Assembly: GCA_964057225.1 (NCBI GenBank)
Contig: OZ059897.1
Span: 16,802,001 to 16,866,000, forward strand
Length of the DNA: 64,000 nt
Direction: 5' to 3'
From: Auanema rhodensis
Taxonomy: Eukaryota; Nematoda; Chromadorea; Rhabditida; Rhabditidae
The notes under the pieces were generated by a model. It worked only from the letters and a program-made list of their open reading frames with translations, made no database searches and had not been told where the DNA came from. Position numbers and translations under genes: made by a program. Each line of letters starts with the position of its first letter. Positions within the stretch are counted from its first letter, which is position 1. Of this stretch, positions 27,468-37,776 are shown piece by piece.

Positions 27468-27877
27468 TCAGTTAGCAGCAGAGTTTCTTGGCTTAGGGGT
27501 GGTACCCTCACGGAAACCGTTTCTGAAAAAAAACTAATATTACCGACGCCTAACAAAAATTATTGAATAAATAAAGGAAAATTAATATAAAAATTTAAAA
27601 TATGCAAAAAAGAAATATTAGGCTTAGTTATTCTTTATATATGAAATACAAACCTGAATCTGCGTTGGACCTGCTTCAAGTGACGCATGCGTCCAGTTCC
27701 AGTAGTACGTCTGCGGATAGACTTAGCTCCCCAGTTGTAAGTTCTCTTCTTAGCATCTGGGAATCCACAGGAAGCGCATCTTTTCTTCTGGATGTGGAAG
27801 GAAGATCTTCCGCATCTCTTGCACAGAGTGTGAGATTTCACGTGCTTCTTACCGAAGGCCTGTGTACCCTTAGTCAT
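27468..27877 (-). CDS. rpl-37: Large ribosomal subunit protein eL37 (RPL-37)
   Basis: This zinc-binding protein is part of the 60S subunit. Exon 1 (27877 down to about 27650) starts [20 protein letters not shown]. It has the two CxxC pairs of the family (CKRCG and CASCG) and then the basic [18 protein letters not shown] stretch. After one intron, exon 2 (ending 27468) completes [20 protein letters not shown] and stop, giving about 92 aa, the usual length. The phase-2 junction is exact. The ATG follows directly after a TTTTTGTAG acceptor, typical of a trans-spliced (SL1) nematode ribosomal protein gene. High expression is expected. Confidence 0.97.
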
Positions 27878-28399
27878 CTACAAAAATAAAAAAAATAAAC
27901 AGCATCATAAATATATTTAAGAATCACAAGAAATCATCAAACATTAAAAAAAAATTTATATTAGGACATTCTACCTATTGGAACTGCTGAAACTTTTTTC
28001 TTAAATAAATACTTCATAAATAAGACACCATTTCATTCAAGTATATCATACAACAAAAATAACAAAGAACCTAGAAATTCAAAAACAATTTAGGTAAACC
28101 TCAAAAAGAATTAAAAATCTGAAAATTTTTACATTCTAAAGACTACTAGTACTGTAGATGAATAACGCGCTTTGAGACCATTATAATTTTTAACCCTTTA
28201 ATTTAGCAACTGGGCGCCGTTTCAACGTTATCGTATTTTAAGAATTAAAAAACAAAGGTAATTAATATAACTTTTTGAAACAAAAGAAGCATATATTACT
28301 GCACTAACGTAAATTGAATTGGTAATTGTTCACATAGTTTTCTTTTTTGAAGATATGCAGAGAAAAACATACATCTTTATATAAAGGATATATATAAGG

Positions 28400-28440
<41 letters not shown>

Positions 28441-28814
28441 TTTACTCGAGAAAAAATATTGGGATATCTGATATTCTTTTGCTTTCATATTAATAACTTA
28501 AATTTATATAATGTTAAAAATCAATTCAACTTTTTTCCAAATGGAAATCATTATGTTTGAACAGTTGGATTAGAATTGTCACATATCCTCTTAAATATTA
28601 TCCACATATTCCTTTCGAATGCGCTTAATAAGCTTGATTCTTTTTTTTTCTGTGCAACAAGGTTTGTAAGTTTCTAATTTATTCTTTTGGAATATGTATT
28701 AAGCGACGGGGTTTTTAAGTTCAATGTTGCCGAGATGGAGTATACTGTAATGAAATTTTAAATATTCGATTTCCTAGTATCAGGAAGGAAAAAAAATGCG
28801 ATATGTGGGTTTTA
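27878..28814. other. Divergent intergenic region rpl-37 / protease
   Basis: About 0.9 kb between rpl-37 (minus) and the cysteine protease (plus). AT-rich, with a long AT dinucleotide run (listed separately). It should hold the promoters of both genes. No clear E2F or GC boxes. Upstream protease exons could be hidden at its right end, because no signal peptide was found for that gene. Confidence 0.4.
28406..28438. repeat. (AT)n microsatellite
   Basis: About 33 bp of uninterrupted TA/AT dinucleotides between the rpl-37 and protease genes, directly visible. Confidence 0.9.
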
Positions 28815-30762
28815 ATGTTGACTCCAGATTTATTCCCGGTATGTCCCATACCCTTACTTTATTGTTTAAAAGTTTATTCAGAGAGAAATAGCCGTAAAGC
28901 CTGAGAATCGTTTGATTACATCCTCATATTGTCCAAAATCGTGTGTATCTTGTCCCAAAAGTGTGCCCAGAAATGAAAAAGAACTTGAAGGGATCTATAA
29001 CAATGATTCCACCTTCAAAAACTTGATAAATATATTCCAAAATGAAGGTGCTGATTTGAATATTCTTTTTTTTTTCATAAACAGTTTAGGTTACAATTTG
29101 AGCACGGTAGAAGCTCTAGAGAGATATGATCTCTTCACGACGAAAAAAAAACTTGTGGATGATCATAATAAGAAGTTTAAATCAGGATTGTCAGCATACA
29201 AAATGTCTTTGAATTCCTTTAGTATAATGGTTTGAGTAGAATATGTTTTAATAAAATTCGTTTTTCTTCAGAAAACAAATGAAACTCCCCCTAATGCGTT
29301 GCATATTGATATACCAGCTACAGTTATGAGTAAAGAAGAAATAGAAACCATATTAAAAAAAAGACACAAAAGAGCTGTCAACAATATTGATTGGAGATTT
29401 TTAATGCGAAATGTTTCTGATCAAGTTCAGCGTACACGCCTTATTTGATTATAATATCTCTGCTTTTAGAAAACGTGTGGAGGTTGTTGGGCTTTTGCTA
29501 TAAATGCAGCTGTCGAAGGATTTTTGAACAAATCTGGTACAATGATGAAGCTGAACATCAATATATATATTAGAACAAATGCATTGTTTTAAGGTATTCC
29601 TCTGGATGATTCAATCTCTGTTCAACAATTATTGGATTGTGATAGAAATATAAGTTCTGAGTACAATTTAAAAAATCAAGGATGTAGTGGTGGATACTTC
29701 CAAGTTAGTATCCTGCATTACTACCTAAACAAACTTAAATATTTTTTTTTTCAGATCGCAGCAGATTTTTTAACGAAAACCGGAATAACTTCTTCTGCCG
29801 AATACTCATTTAAGGAAAATGTGCGTAAAATAATAATACGGATAATGATATATTAAAACAAATGCTTGTTTAGAGTTATGGAATATGTCAAGTGAAAACT
29901 CCTCCAATCGCTCCCAAAATAAAGCGTTTTGATAGTGGATTCGTGAATGTTAACAGCACTGATGGAATTGAAGCACTGAATAAAGTATTTTGAAATCTAT
30001 TGATAGCGTAATTCAAAAATATTTAGTTGATGGAAGAAAAAGTTTCACGTGGCCCTGTTGCTGTTGGAATGGCCGTAAGTGATGAAATCTATCAATACGG
30101 AGAAGGTTGGTAGTAATAAAGAATGCTAATCTCTTTGATTTCAAAGGAATATTTGATGGGTCCTGTGGGAAAACGATAAACCATGCTGTAGTACTGGTTG
30201 GGTATACCAATGATTATTGGATTGTTAGGAATAGGTTGTTTCCCGGAATAAGGACTTATCTAAAATAGTTTTCAGCTGGGGTCCTAATTGGGGAGAGAAC
30301 GGACATATTAAGGTGAAGAGATATACAGGGAAAGACCCTTGTCAATTAACACGGTACTGGAGTCAACCAATTGAAGTTGGTGAATGGGATACTCCCGTGC
30401 TGCCGGATGGGACATTTATTAATAACGATGACGAAATCAATGGTCCCAATCTTGATTGTGATGGCTGTCCGATATGTGAATGCGAAGAAGAAGATGATGA
30501 TGATGACGACGAATGGTAAAGGTAAATGCCATTCGCCCTGCAATGTTTTCTTTTAAGGGAACTTTCTGATGAACAACCTTTGATTGTGATCAAATCTATT
30601 ACTCAACAACCCCAAATAACATCAACAAAATTTGAAGAGACTCATGTCATTATGGAATCAACTTCAGCTCAATCAATAAATAATGCTAAAGTTAAAAATC
30701 ATAATAAAGCAAAACCATATCGGAATATCAACAAATTGTCCAAGATATTACGAAGATATTAA
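28815..30762 (+). CDS. Papain-family (cathepsin L-like, C1A) cysteine protease with acidic and basic C-terminal tails
   Basis: A thiol endopeptidase. The propeptide has an ERFNIN-like I29 pattern ([20 protein letters not shown], then a Y/N/F run). The mature domain begins near [14 protein letters not shown]. All catalytic residues are present: the oxyanion Gln in VSDQ; Cys in [10 protein letters not shown] (exon at 29470); QLLDCD and GCSGGYFQ; His in NHAVVLVGY; and Asn in [16 protein letters not shown] (junction phase 2). CGGCW replaces the common CGSCW. After the domain comes an acidic run ([14 protein letters not shown]), then a 42-nt intron (30516-30557). Splicing it adds a basic tail ending KLSKILRRY and stop at 30760; retaining it gives a stop right after EW. 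An ATG at 28815 joins in phase to the next exon ([10 protein letters not shown]) but gives no signal peptide, so the true first exon may be missing. It could be secreted or lysosomal. Confidence 0.82.
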
Positions 30763-31278
30763 TAAATTTGTTGTTGTTCACTCTAATTTTACTTCAGCAT
30801 AAAGTTCGGTGTTAATTAGAATCTAAAACATATCAACAAGCACGAAGATTTTTGAAACGATTCCTTGGTTAAAAATAAAATTTAAATGTCTTATTATATA
30901 AAGAATGTGTAATATTTCATAACATTTTTTTCAAAGCTATGGCTTTGGGTTCAAAATAGTAATCTGAGAAGACAAAGATATTTCTAAATCACAGACCATT
31001 TTTTTGCGTATTTTTTGCTTAGGAATTCAAAGTATCCTCAACAAGGATTAGCCTGGTAAACCAAGTTATTTTGTGTATGGGTAACCTTCCAACTTTAAAA
31101 TAAAAGTATTATTGCAGTGTTTCAGTAAATATTTAAGCGTATAAAATGTATTATTTCTGTTTCGTTTATGTCAAATTGTTGCTTTACAGTTAAACTAATT
31201 TCTTCGTTTTACGACATTGTTCCTTTTAGTTGGAGCTTCAGCAGTCTTTGTTTCAACGATAGTAGTAATTTTCAGATC
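30763..31278. other. Intergenic between protease and HspBP1-like gene
   Basis: About 0.5 kb, same-strand neighbours. An AATAAA overlaps the protease stop (30761-30766) and another lies near 30875. A TTTTCAG acceptor three bases before the next ATG (31279) suggests trans-splicing. An operon is possible, but the gap is longer than usual. Confidence 0.4.
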
Positions 31279-32624
31279 ATGTCTGATGGTAATGTACCGC
31301 AAGCTTATTGGAAAAGTTTACTTGAGTTGTCCACCGGAGCAACAGCTTCAGGAGAAAGCCTTAATGTTCCGTCAACAAGTGGTGAAGCCCCAACCACCAT
31401 GACTGAAGACGTATATAATTTCTTATTTATTTATTTCAATTTTAATTCAGAACAAGGATTGGCTGGAAGATGTGATGGCTGATTTAGTAAAGAAAACTGA
31501 TCCATCAAAACAACTTAGTATGAATATTTAATTTTATTCATAATTGTATTAAATATTTTAGGTCTAGCTTTGAGTACTCTAAATGAACTTATGAAAATTG
31601 ATAATGTTACAGATGAAGTGAATTCTCGGATAGAGGTTTGTAAAATTTAAGAAGTGATCTAAAATGTTTGAAACCAATCTTTTAACAGGAGGTGGGAAAT
31701 GCTCTTTGTGATCTTCTTCTTTTTGCTGACCTAACTCATAAATTCGCTAGTGAAGGAGGGTTTGAAGCTGTTACTCATTTTATGGTACGTTGTTTTCTTG
31801 TTTCAATCAAGTTTATTATATTAAAGGCTCCTAAATTTCCTGTTGGAATCCAAGTTCTTTATGGCGATATTATTCTTACTTTAGCAGATAATAATCCTCC
31901 TGCCCAAGAGGTTTTTGATTTCTATTAATTATCATATTTATAATTATCCAGGCAATTTCTAAATTTGGACTACTAGAGCAAATGGTTGAAGTAGTTCAGG
32001 ATGTCTCTCGTGAAAAAGTAAGTTTGAATGAATTGGCTTTTGCTTATTGTTTTTAGGCTTTTCGTCTAAAACTGCTTGGAGCCATTGGTGCTTGTGTTAG
32101 ATCTCATGAACCATCACTCGAGTACGATTTTTCTGAGCAGTTAGAGTTTAAAACCATTATTTAAGAAAGTTCATGTCCATTGAAGGCAATAAAAAATTGG
32201 CATCACTATTCAAAGATAAAGAAGTCGATATCGCCATGAAAGCTGCCAGAATTATTTGTACCATTGCTTTTACTTATTCAGATTCGAGTAAACGATTATA
32301 TTTTTTTCTCTTATATTCGAATGTTTTCAGAGAAAAATCACGATAAATTGTTTGTAGAAGTATGCGATGGGTACATCACAGCTTTATCGCGTGGAAAAGA
32401 AGGTGGAGGAAGTGAAGTTGAATATATAAGGTATATTAATTTAAAGATTTTTTTAAGTTTATTTAGTCTAAATTAAATGTATTTTTTTCAGAGATTTTAT
32501 TGTGACTTCCATGAAAAGTAAAAGTAAAATTGAGGTAATCTTACGTGACTTACTTCATAAAAATTATCACAAAGAAAAAGCTGAAAAATTAAGTGATATT
32601 ATTAAAACGTTAAGTCAGTTATAA
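31279..32624 (+). CDS. HspBP1/Fes1-like Hsp70 nucleotide-exchange factor (armadillo repeats)
   Basis: HspBP1/Fes1 proteins speed ADP release from cytosolic Hsp70. Seven or eight exons join to a protein of about 310 aa. It starts MSDGNVPQAYWKSLLELSTG, with a short Ser/Thr/Pro-rich leader, then an alpha-helical repeat domain. Diagnostic stretches are NKDWLEDVMADLVKK, QLSLALSTLNELMKIDNV, a segment like the family's 'SGG...' repeat (EGGFEAVTHFM then FPVGIQVLYGDIILTLADNN), and FGLLEQMVEVVQDVSREKAF then RLKLLGAIGACVRSHEPSLE. A last helical block ends HKEKAEKLSDIIKTLSQL. Order and length fit HspBP1/Fes1. Other armadillo proteins (Sil1, ataxin-10) are less likely because there is no signal peptide. 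The ATG lies just after TTTTCAG, probably a trans-splice site. Confidence 0.7.
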
Positions 32625-33977
32625 TTTTTTATGTCAATTATTTTATATTATTGATAGTATGTTGTTGTTATTGTTGATATATGAATTTTTTTTTACTGCG
32701 TGCTTTCTACTTTTTTATTTTTTCTCAATTTCTACTTTTATTATGATATTCTTTTTTTAAATATTTTTTGAATTTGGCATGAACTAATTTTTTCAAGAGA
32801 TATTTCAGTAAAGAAAGGTTATTTTTTCAGTTAATTGTTCCATTACGTGTTCAAAACTCTAATTGAAACAATCATTTGGCATTGTAGACGATAAAAACGG
32901 AAAGGCTTATGATCCAAAATTGGAGAGATCATCTACATGCTTGAGTACTGGAAAGATAAAATAAAAATCGCGGTTTTAAGCCATATCTTAATCTATCCTT
33001 TCTCTTTTCTGCTTACTTCTATCTCTCATTTATTCTCCATTTTTCTCTTTTTCTTATGCTTTGTGATTAGGAACAAGCAACACCACATCAGAACAAGGTT
33101 CCATTGGCAAATGTTCCATTCGGCCAATTGGTTAAGTGGTCATCAATGTTATTATATGATGATGGATAACAAGATTTCTTGCACCATTTTCTTAACAACC
33201 TTGACTTATTCTTATTTTTTAAATTTCAATAGTTATTTCTCTTTTTATTAATTTTTATTACCTATTCTAAAGATCAGCCCTTTTGGATGCACTACAATTT
33301 GGATGATAATGTCACGATAAGTTGAATTATCATTCATTATCTGCTTTAAAACTAAACTTGTTACCAATCATCTTCGACAAAAAGTCTCATAGTCTGACCT
33401 CTTCTGTATGTGTACCATTTTTTCTTTTCTGCTTTGATAGCTAGCAGAGTGAGAATGTTTCCTTTTATCTATCTTTTTAGTGTTCTGTCCGATTTCATTC
33501 AATCCTACAGCTGAACCAGCTTCTAAATCGTCTCCTTTCCTTCTTATCCTAACTAGTACTAGCTACTACTGTCTCAAATCATTGGAAGAACATTACAACA
33601 CTTGTTTCGAAAAAAACTTCCTCCCTTACTGCCCACACGAACCAACAGTTGGTCACACTATCTTGCTCGCAGTTCTTGCTTTCCTTAAATTCTGATTTTT
33701 AAATAGATATTGTTTATTTACCTGTAATGTTTTTTTTGTATTTCAGTTTCTTTTTTGTTAAGACTTCATACGATCATGGTCTTTTACAGCTTTTTGCAGA
33801 CTCTTTCTTCGTCAATCTTTCTCTCAAGTTTATGTTTCGGATAATAGATGGTATCACTTTCCACCTCTGATTTAGCAGCCACTATGCTAGTTGCCAGTGT
33901 TAGTTGACCGCTTCAAAATATTTCTGGAAATTTTTCTGTGGTTAAATCAAAAACATTCTTTGCAGCCTTTTGGCCTG
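32625..33977. other. 3' flank of HspBP1-like gene and 5' flank of the paired-domain gene
   Basis: About 1.35 kb, T-rich on the plus strand, as is common for nematode 3' UTR and promoter DNA. A frame at 33480-33695 is open for about 70 codons but shows no family features. A TTCTTTGCAG acceptor just before the paired gene's ATG suggests trans-splicing or an untranslated first exon. Confidence 0.4.
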
Positions 33978-36900
33978 ATGGAATGGCCACGCATGTGTTG
34001 TTCTTCTGTAGCTCCTTCTACGGCCAATACGAAATCTGTTGCATCTGGATGCAAAACCGAAAATGATAGTATGTTTTTAAAATAATTGAATATAATCTCA
34101 TATCATGCTGTGATTCATCTAAAAAAGTATCAATTTTTAGTACGAAACAAACTGGGAAGGAATTACAATCCAGGAAGACCGCTAGCTTTGAGTGTTCGAC
34201 AGCGGATTTTAGATCTTCACGAAAAAGGACATAAGATAACACATATAGCAAGAATGATTGGGGTGACCCACAGCTGTGTTTCAAAAATTATGAGCAAGTA
34301 TGTTTTTTTTCTTTTCATAGAAACTTGATCTTAGCTCGTTTGTATTAGTAACTCCAATGAAAGATTTCAATATCATTCAGTGAATGATTCCTTGTTATCA
34401 AATGATTTTTTTCAGTTTTGAGTAATAGGGAACTCTTTCATCTGTATACTTTTCCTAAGATTATTTGCTTCGTCTAGTTTATGAATGAAAAAAAGCTTAA
34501 AAGTGGCGAAAACTTGAAGACTCCATGAATCATGAACTATTCACGTTAGAAAGGTGCTAGAATCAAACACGTAACATCAAGTACTAAGCCCGTTCCTTAA
34601 TATGTTGATCTTTATCTTATCTAGAATCTATTGTTTACTTTTATTCTTTTCAAAAACAATTTTCAACCTGTGTTGGGCTTGAAGTTCTAGTGAATGTGCA
34701 AAACACTCATTAGTTTAATAGGATTTCAACCGGCGATGTTCAACAAAAATGATAACCAGATATATTCAATATTTATAGAATATTTATCTAAAATTATATT
34801 GAAAACTTTTTGAGTGACTATTAAGTTAATTTAAAAAACAGGAGGAAATCTGCAAAAGTTTTTCTTCAACTTTTCTATAATTAGTGTTCTTCCTATAGAA
34901 AGAATAACCTCATTTCACCTGTAAACCAAACAAAAACCTAAACTTGAAGTGCAGAAAAGTTGCGATTTGAAACACAACTTTCAATAATTCAAAGTTTTTT
35001 CGTTGATGAATTTATTAAGTTTTGTGAGTATAAAAGTAAAAATTAAACAGTTACATTTTTGACTTAAAGCTTTACTGTAAAAAAGTAAAAACGGTTTTGA
35101 ACGAAGAAGGAAATATTAAAAGTTATAAATAATTTTGTGAAACAACCATTAATTTATAATATCGGTTTTTAAAAGTCATTTTTCTCTTCTTTTGAAATTA
35201 AATGTATGCAACTTTTCATCCAGACATTATGAATGACGACTAACTTTTTGAAGATTATGATCTTAAAATTTAAAATTAGAAAATATTAAGTTTAACTATT
35301 TTTTTTCTTTTTAGAGGATAGTTTAGAAAATGCTCGGTCCCTGAGGATTAAATCATTTATACTTTCAAATGTTCTGCTCTCTATGTTTCACATGACACAG
35401 CTGTCTAGAGTATGGTAACTTGTCTAACTGATTTCCCGACACCTTTTCTTTTTCGTGTTCCTGTTATATTCATGTCAAAGATTTGTTTTTCTGATTAGCA
35501 AAACGTCTTCAAAGAATGACGTTAAAAGGCAAGAAAATACCGACAAATGAAGACAGAAATAACAGAAGAGTTTCGAAAACGATAAGGAAAGGAATACTAA
35601 GACAAAGGAGGTTCTAAGAGAAGAGGAACTGTTACTCTCTATGGCTTCCAACAAACATAACTATGATCCCTCCATTTGTCTCGTATCGAAAATACACTAA
35701 TGAAATGGAGTAACCATCTAAATCACTATCTCATCATCTCACCATCTTCATCATTTTCATAATTATCATTTTCAACATCATTTTCGTTGATGATTTATAT
35801 CACAGATTCTCATATACAAAGTAAATCAATCTATCGTCTACTACTTCCACTTTTGTTTTTGGGAAAAATAACCTACCGTAGTTTGTCCATGATTCGTTCC
35901 ACAGTCGAAATATTAGAAGAAGAACTTTAATTTCCTTTCAAATATTTTCTTTCCTTCTTCTATATCCCTTCAACAGAATTAAGTATTCCTTTTTGCGTTT
36001 TTCAGAAATAAAAATCCCTCTAAAAAAAAGTTTTTCGAGACAGCTATTGGCTGCTTATACTATCCTGTAAAACCGAAATTGTTGACGTTGGACAGTCACC
36101 ATGAAAAATAGTCTACATCATCGATTCTTCTCCAGAAATATCACATTCACGAAGAGAGATGAACAGTATAGAAAAGAGCAATTCACAGTTACCATTGAAC
36201 AGATAAAGTTATTTTTCATTTTATCCTATTCAAAGGGACATTTTTGCTTGAAATCAAACGCAGATTCCTTTACTTCTGAATTCAAATATGCTTGTTATCC
36301 CGAGAGAGAAAGAACAGGAGACTGAGTTTCGAGTTTATGAGAGACTATATCCGGGAAACAAGCTAGAAACATTATTTGGCAAGAAATGGCTACTGCTCTT
36401 GCTAGAATGATGTATAGCCTTCCAAATCTAGCTTTTCGATGCTGTTCACTTGCCTTTTTTCCGGTGTCAAATCAACATATTTACTGAATCTGCAATGAAC
36501 AAATAAACAGCCTGTTAGCAGTGTATTTCTGAGATTTCAAACGAATGAGCGACCAGATATTGTGTTCATACAATCTGTTGAGAGAGAGAGAGAGAAAGAA
36601 GGGGGGAGTAGGGGGGTGGTTGATCAAAATCCCTAAAACTAATTGCTTTCAATGACGTATTCTAAGTTATCAAGCGAACAAATGACAACATGGCGAAAGA
36701 AGAAAAATTTTTAGTTCATATAATTCAAAAAAGCAGAGGAAACCATGAGAGTAAGACGGATAGAGTAAGGAAAAGCGAGAGAATGTTAGCAAATGTAAGA
36801 AAAAAGGAAACAGAGAAAAGAGGGTTTAGGGCTGGGATGTCTGCTGAACTAAAGTACGCATCTCCGGAGAAGCATGTGGAATCATGTGACTCGGACTTCA

Positions 36901-37776
36901 TTGAAGTCTCGGCCTGACAACTTTCCTTCCTCTGGACTTCTTCAAACCTCTGGTCTTTCACTAAATACTTTTTGTGCGTGTTGGCTACTTGCTAGAGAAA
37001 AGAAAGTAGAATAACAAAAAATGTTAACATTGAAACAATATATGTATATGGGATAAAACATGAAAGGATCCCTATAATTAGACATTTGTTTGTTCTATTG
37101 AAGTTAAGGATTATACAATTCAAATTGACAAATGATGTGCCACCTCCAGGTGCTACAGCTGATAGTAGATTACCCTCTGAAAGCAAACAGAACTGTGGTT
37201 AAAAACAAGTTCTTTGTCGGGTACTTCTTATACATTCTCTGTCTCAAAATTTCTATTTTGTACATTTCTTTATATTATCCTGAACTTTTGAAGCTGTTCC
37301 GTTTTTCTTTACTCTCTTTTTTTAAGTAAAGGCAATGCTCTTTCTTTCAGATATAAACAGACTGGGTCTGTAATACCACGCGGTTCTCGGCAGTATGAAG
37401 CAGCTAATGATCTCATTCGATTCATGGAGAGCCCTTCCAAAATTCTGGATAGTACAGCTCCGATTGATGATATAACAAACACTGTGAGTCAGAATGATGA
37501 TCATAAAGTTCTTATCCGGTATTCCCAACCAATTCAAAGCAATTTCAGTCAGTTTTTCAAAGAGTATTTCCGATGAAAAAAACAGAGAAAGTTTCTAGAT
37601 GAATCCATGATAATTCACATATTAAATTTACTATTTCCCATATAGATGACGACGGACTCAGTAATAACTTCTGCGGGGACACACGTACAGCCTCAGCCAG
37701 TTTCTGAAAAATTGTTCAGCAAATCACTGAGGAACGAACAGAAAAACAGTGCACCCTTGGAATATTCAATAGAAAG
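33978..37776 (+). CDS. Paired-domain protein with only the PAI subdomain (NPAX-like), 3' end not found
   Basis: A DNA-binding regulator. Exons: 33978-34068, 34141-34297, 37351-37493, 37646-37776, joined in phase. After a short leader (MEWPRMCCSSVAPSTANTKS), exons 2-3 encode the first half of a paired domain: NKLGRNYNPGRPLALSVRQR, then ILDLHEKGHKITHIARMIGV, THSCVSKIMSKYKQTGSVIP and RGSR. This corresponds to the N-terminal helix-turn-helix of Pax (GRPL...VRQRI...SHGCVSKIL..Y..TGSI.PG). The RED subdomain and homeodomain are absent; the sequence turns into a Ser/Pro/Gln-rich tail. C. elegans has such PAI-only genes (npax). Exon 4 ends with a donor in phase 2 at 37776. The next coding exon is unknown, so the stop is not assigned. 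A 3.05 kb intron separates exons 2 and 3. Confidence 0.75.
34298..37350 (+). other. Large intron of the paired-domain gene with a purine tract
   Basis: 3.05 kb, much longer than most introns here, so a candidate for enhancers of this developmental-type gene. It holds a GA repeat followed by two six-G runs (36577-36619), which could form a G-rich structure. Open frames at 36101-36325 and 36690-36917 show no family features. No other gene recognised. Confidence 0.4.

Noticed and set aside
28912-29235. Protease start at a TTG within the exon
   Set aside because: Nuclear genes of this kind use ATG, and an acceptor at 28881 shows the frame comes from an upstream exon.
33480-33695. 71-codon open frame ending in a hydrophobic LLAVLAFLKF stretch
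   Set aside because: No family features or fitting splice partners, and it lies in T-rich DNA between two genes. Probably chance.
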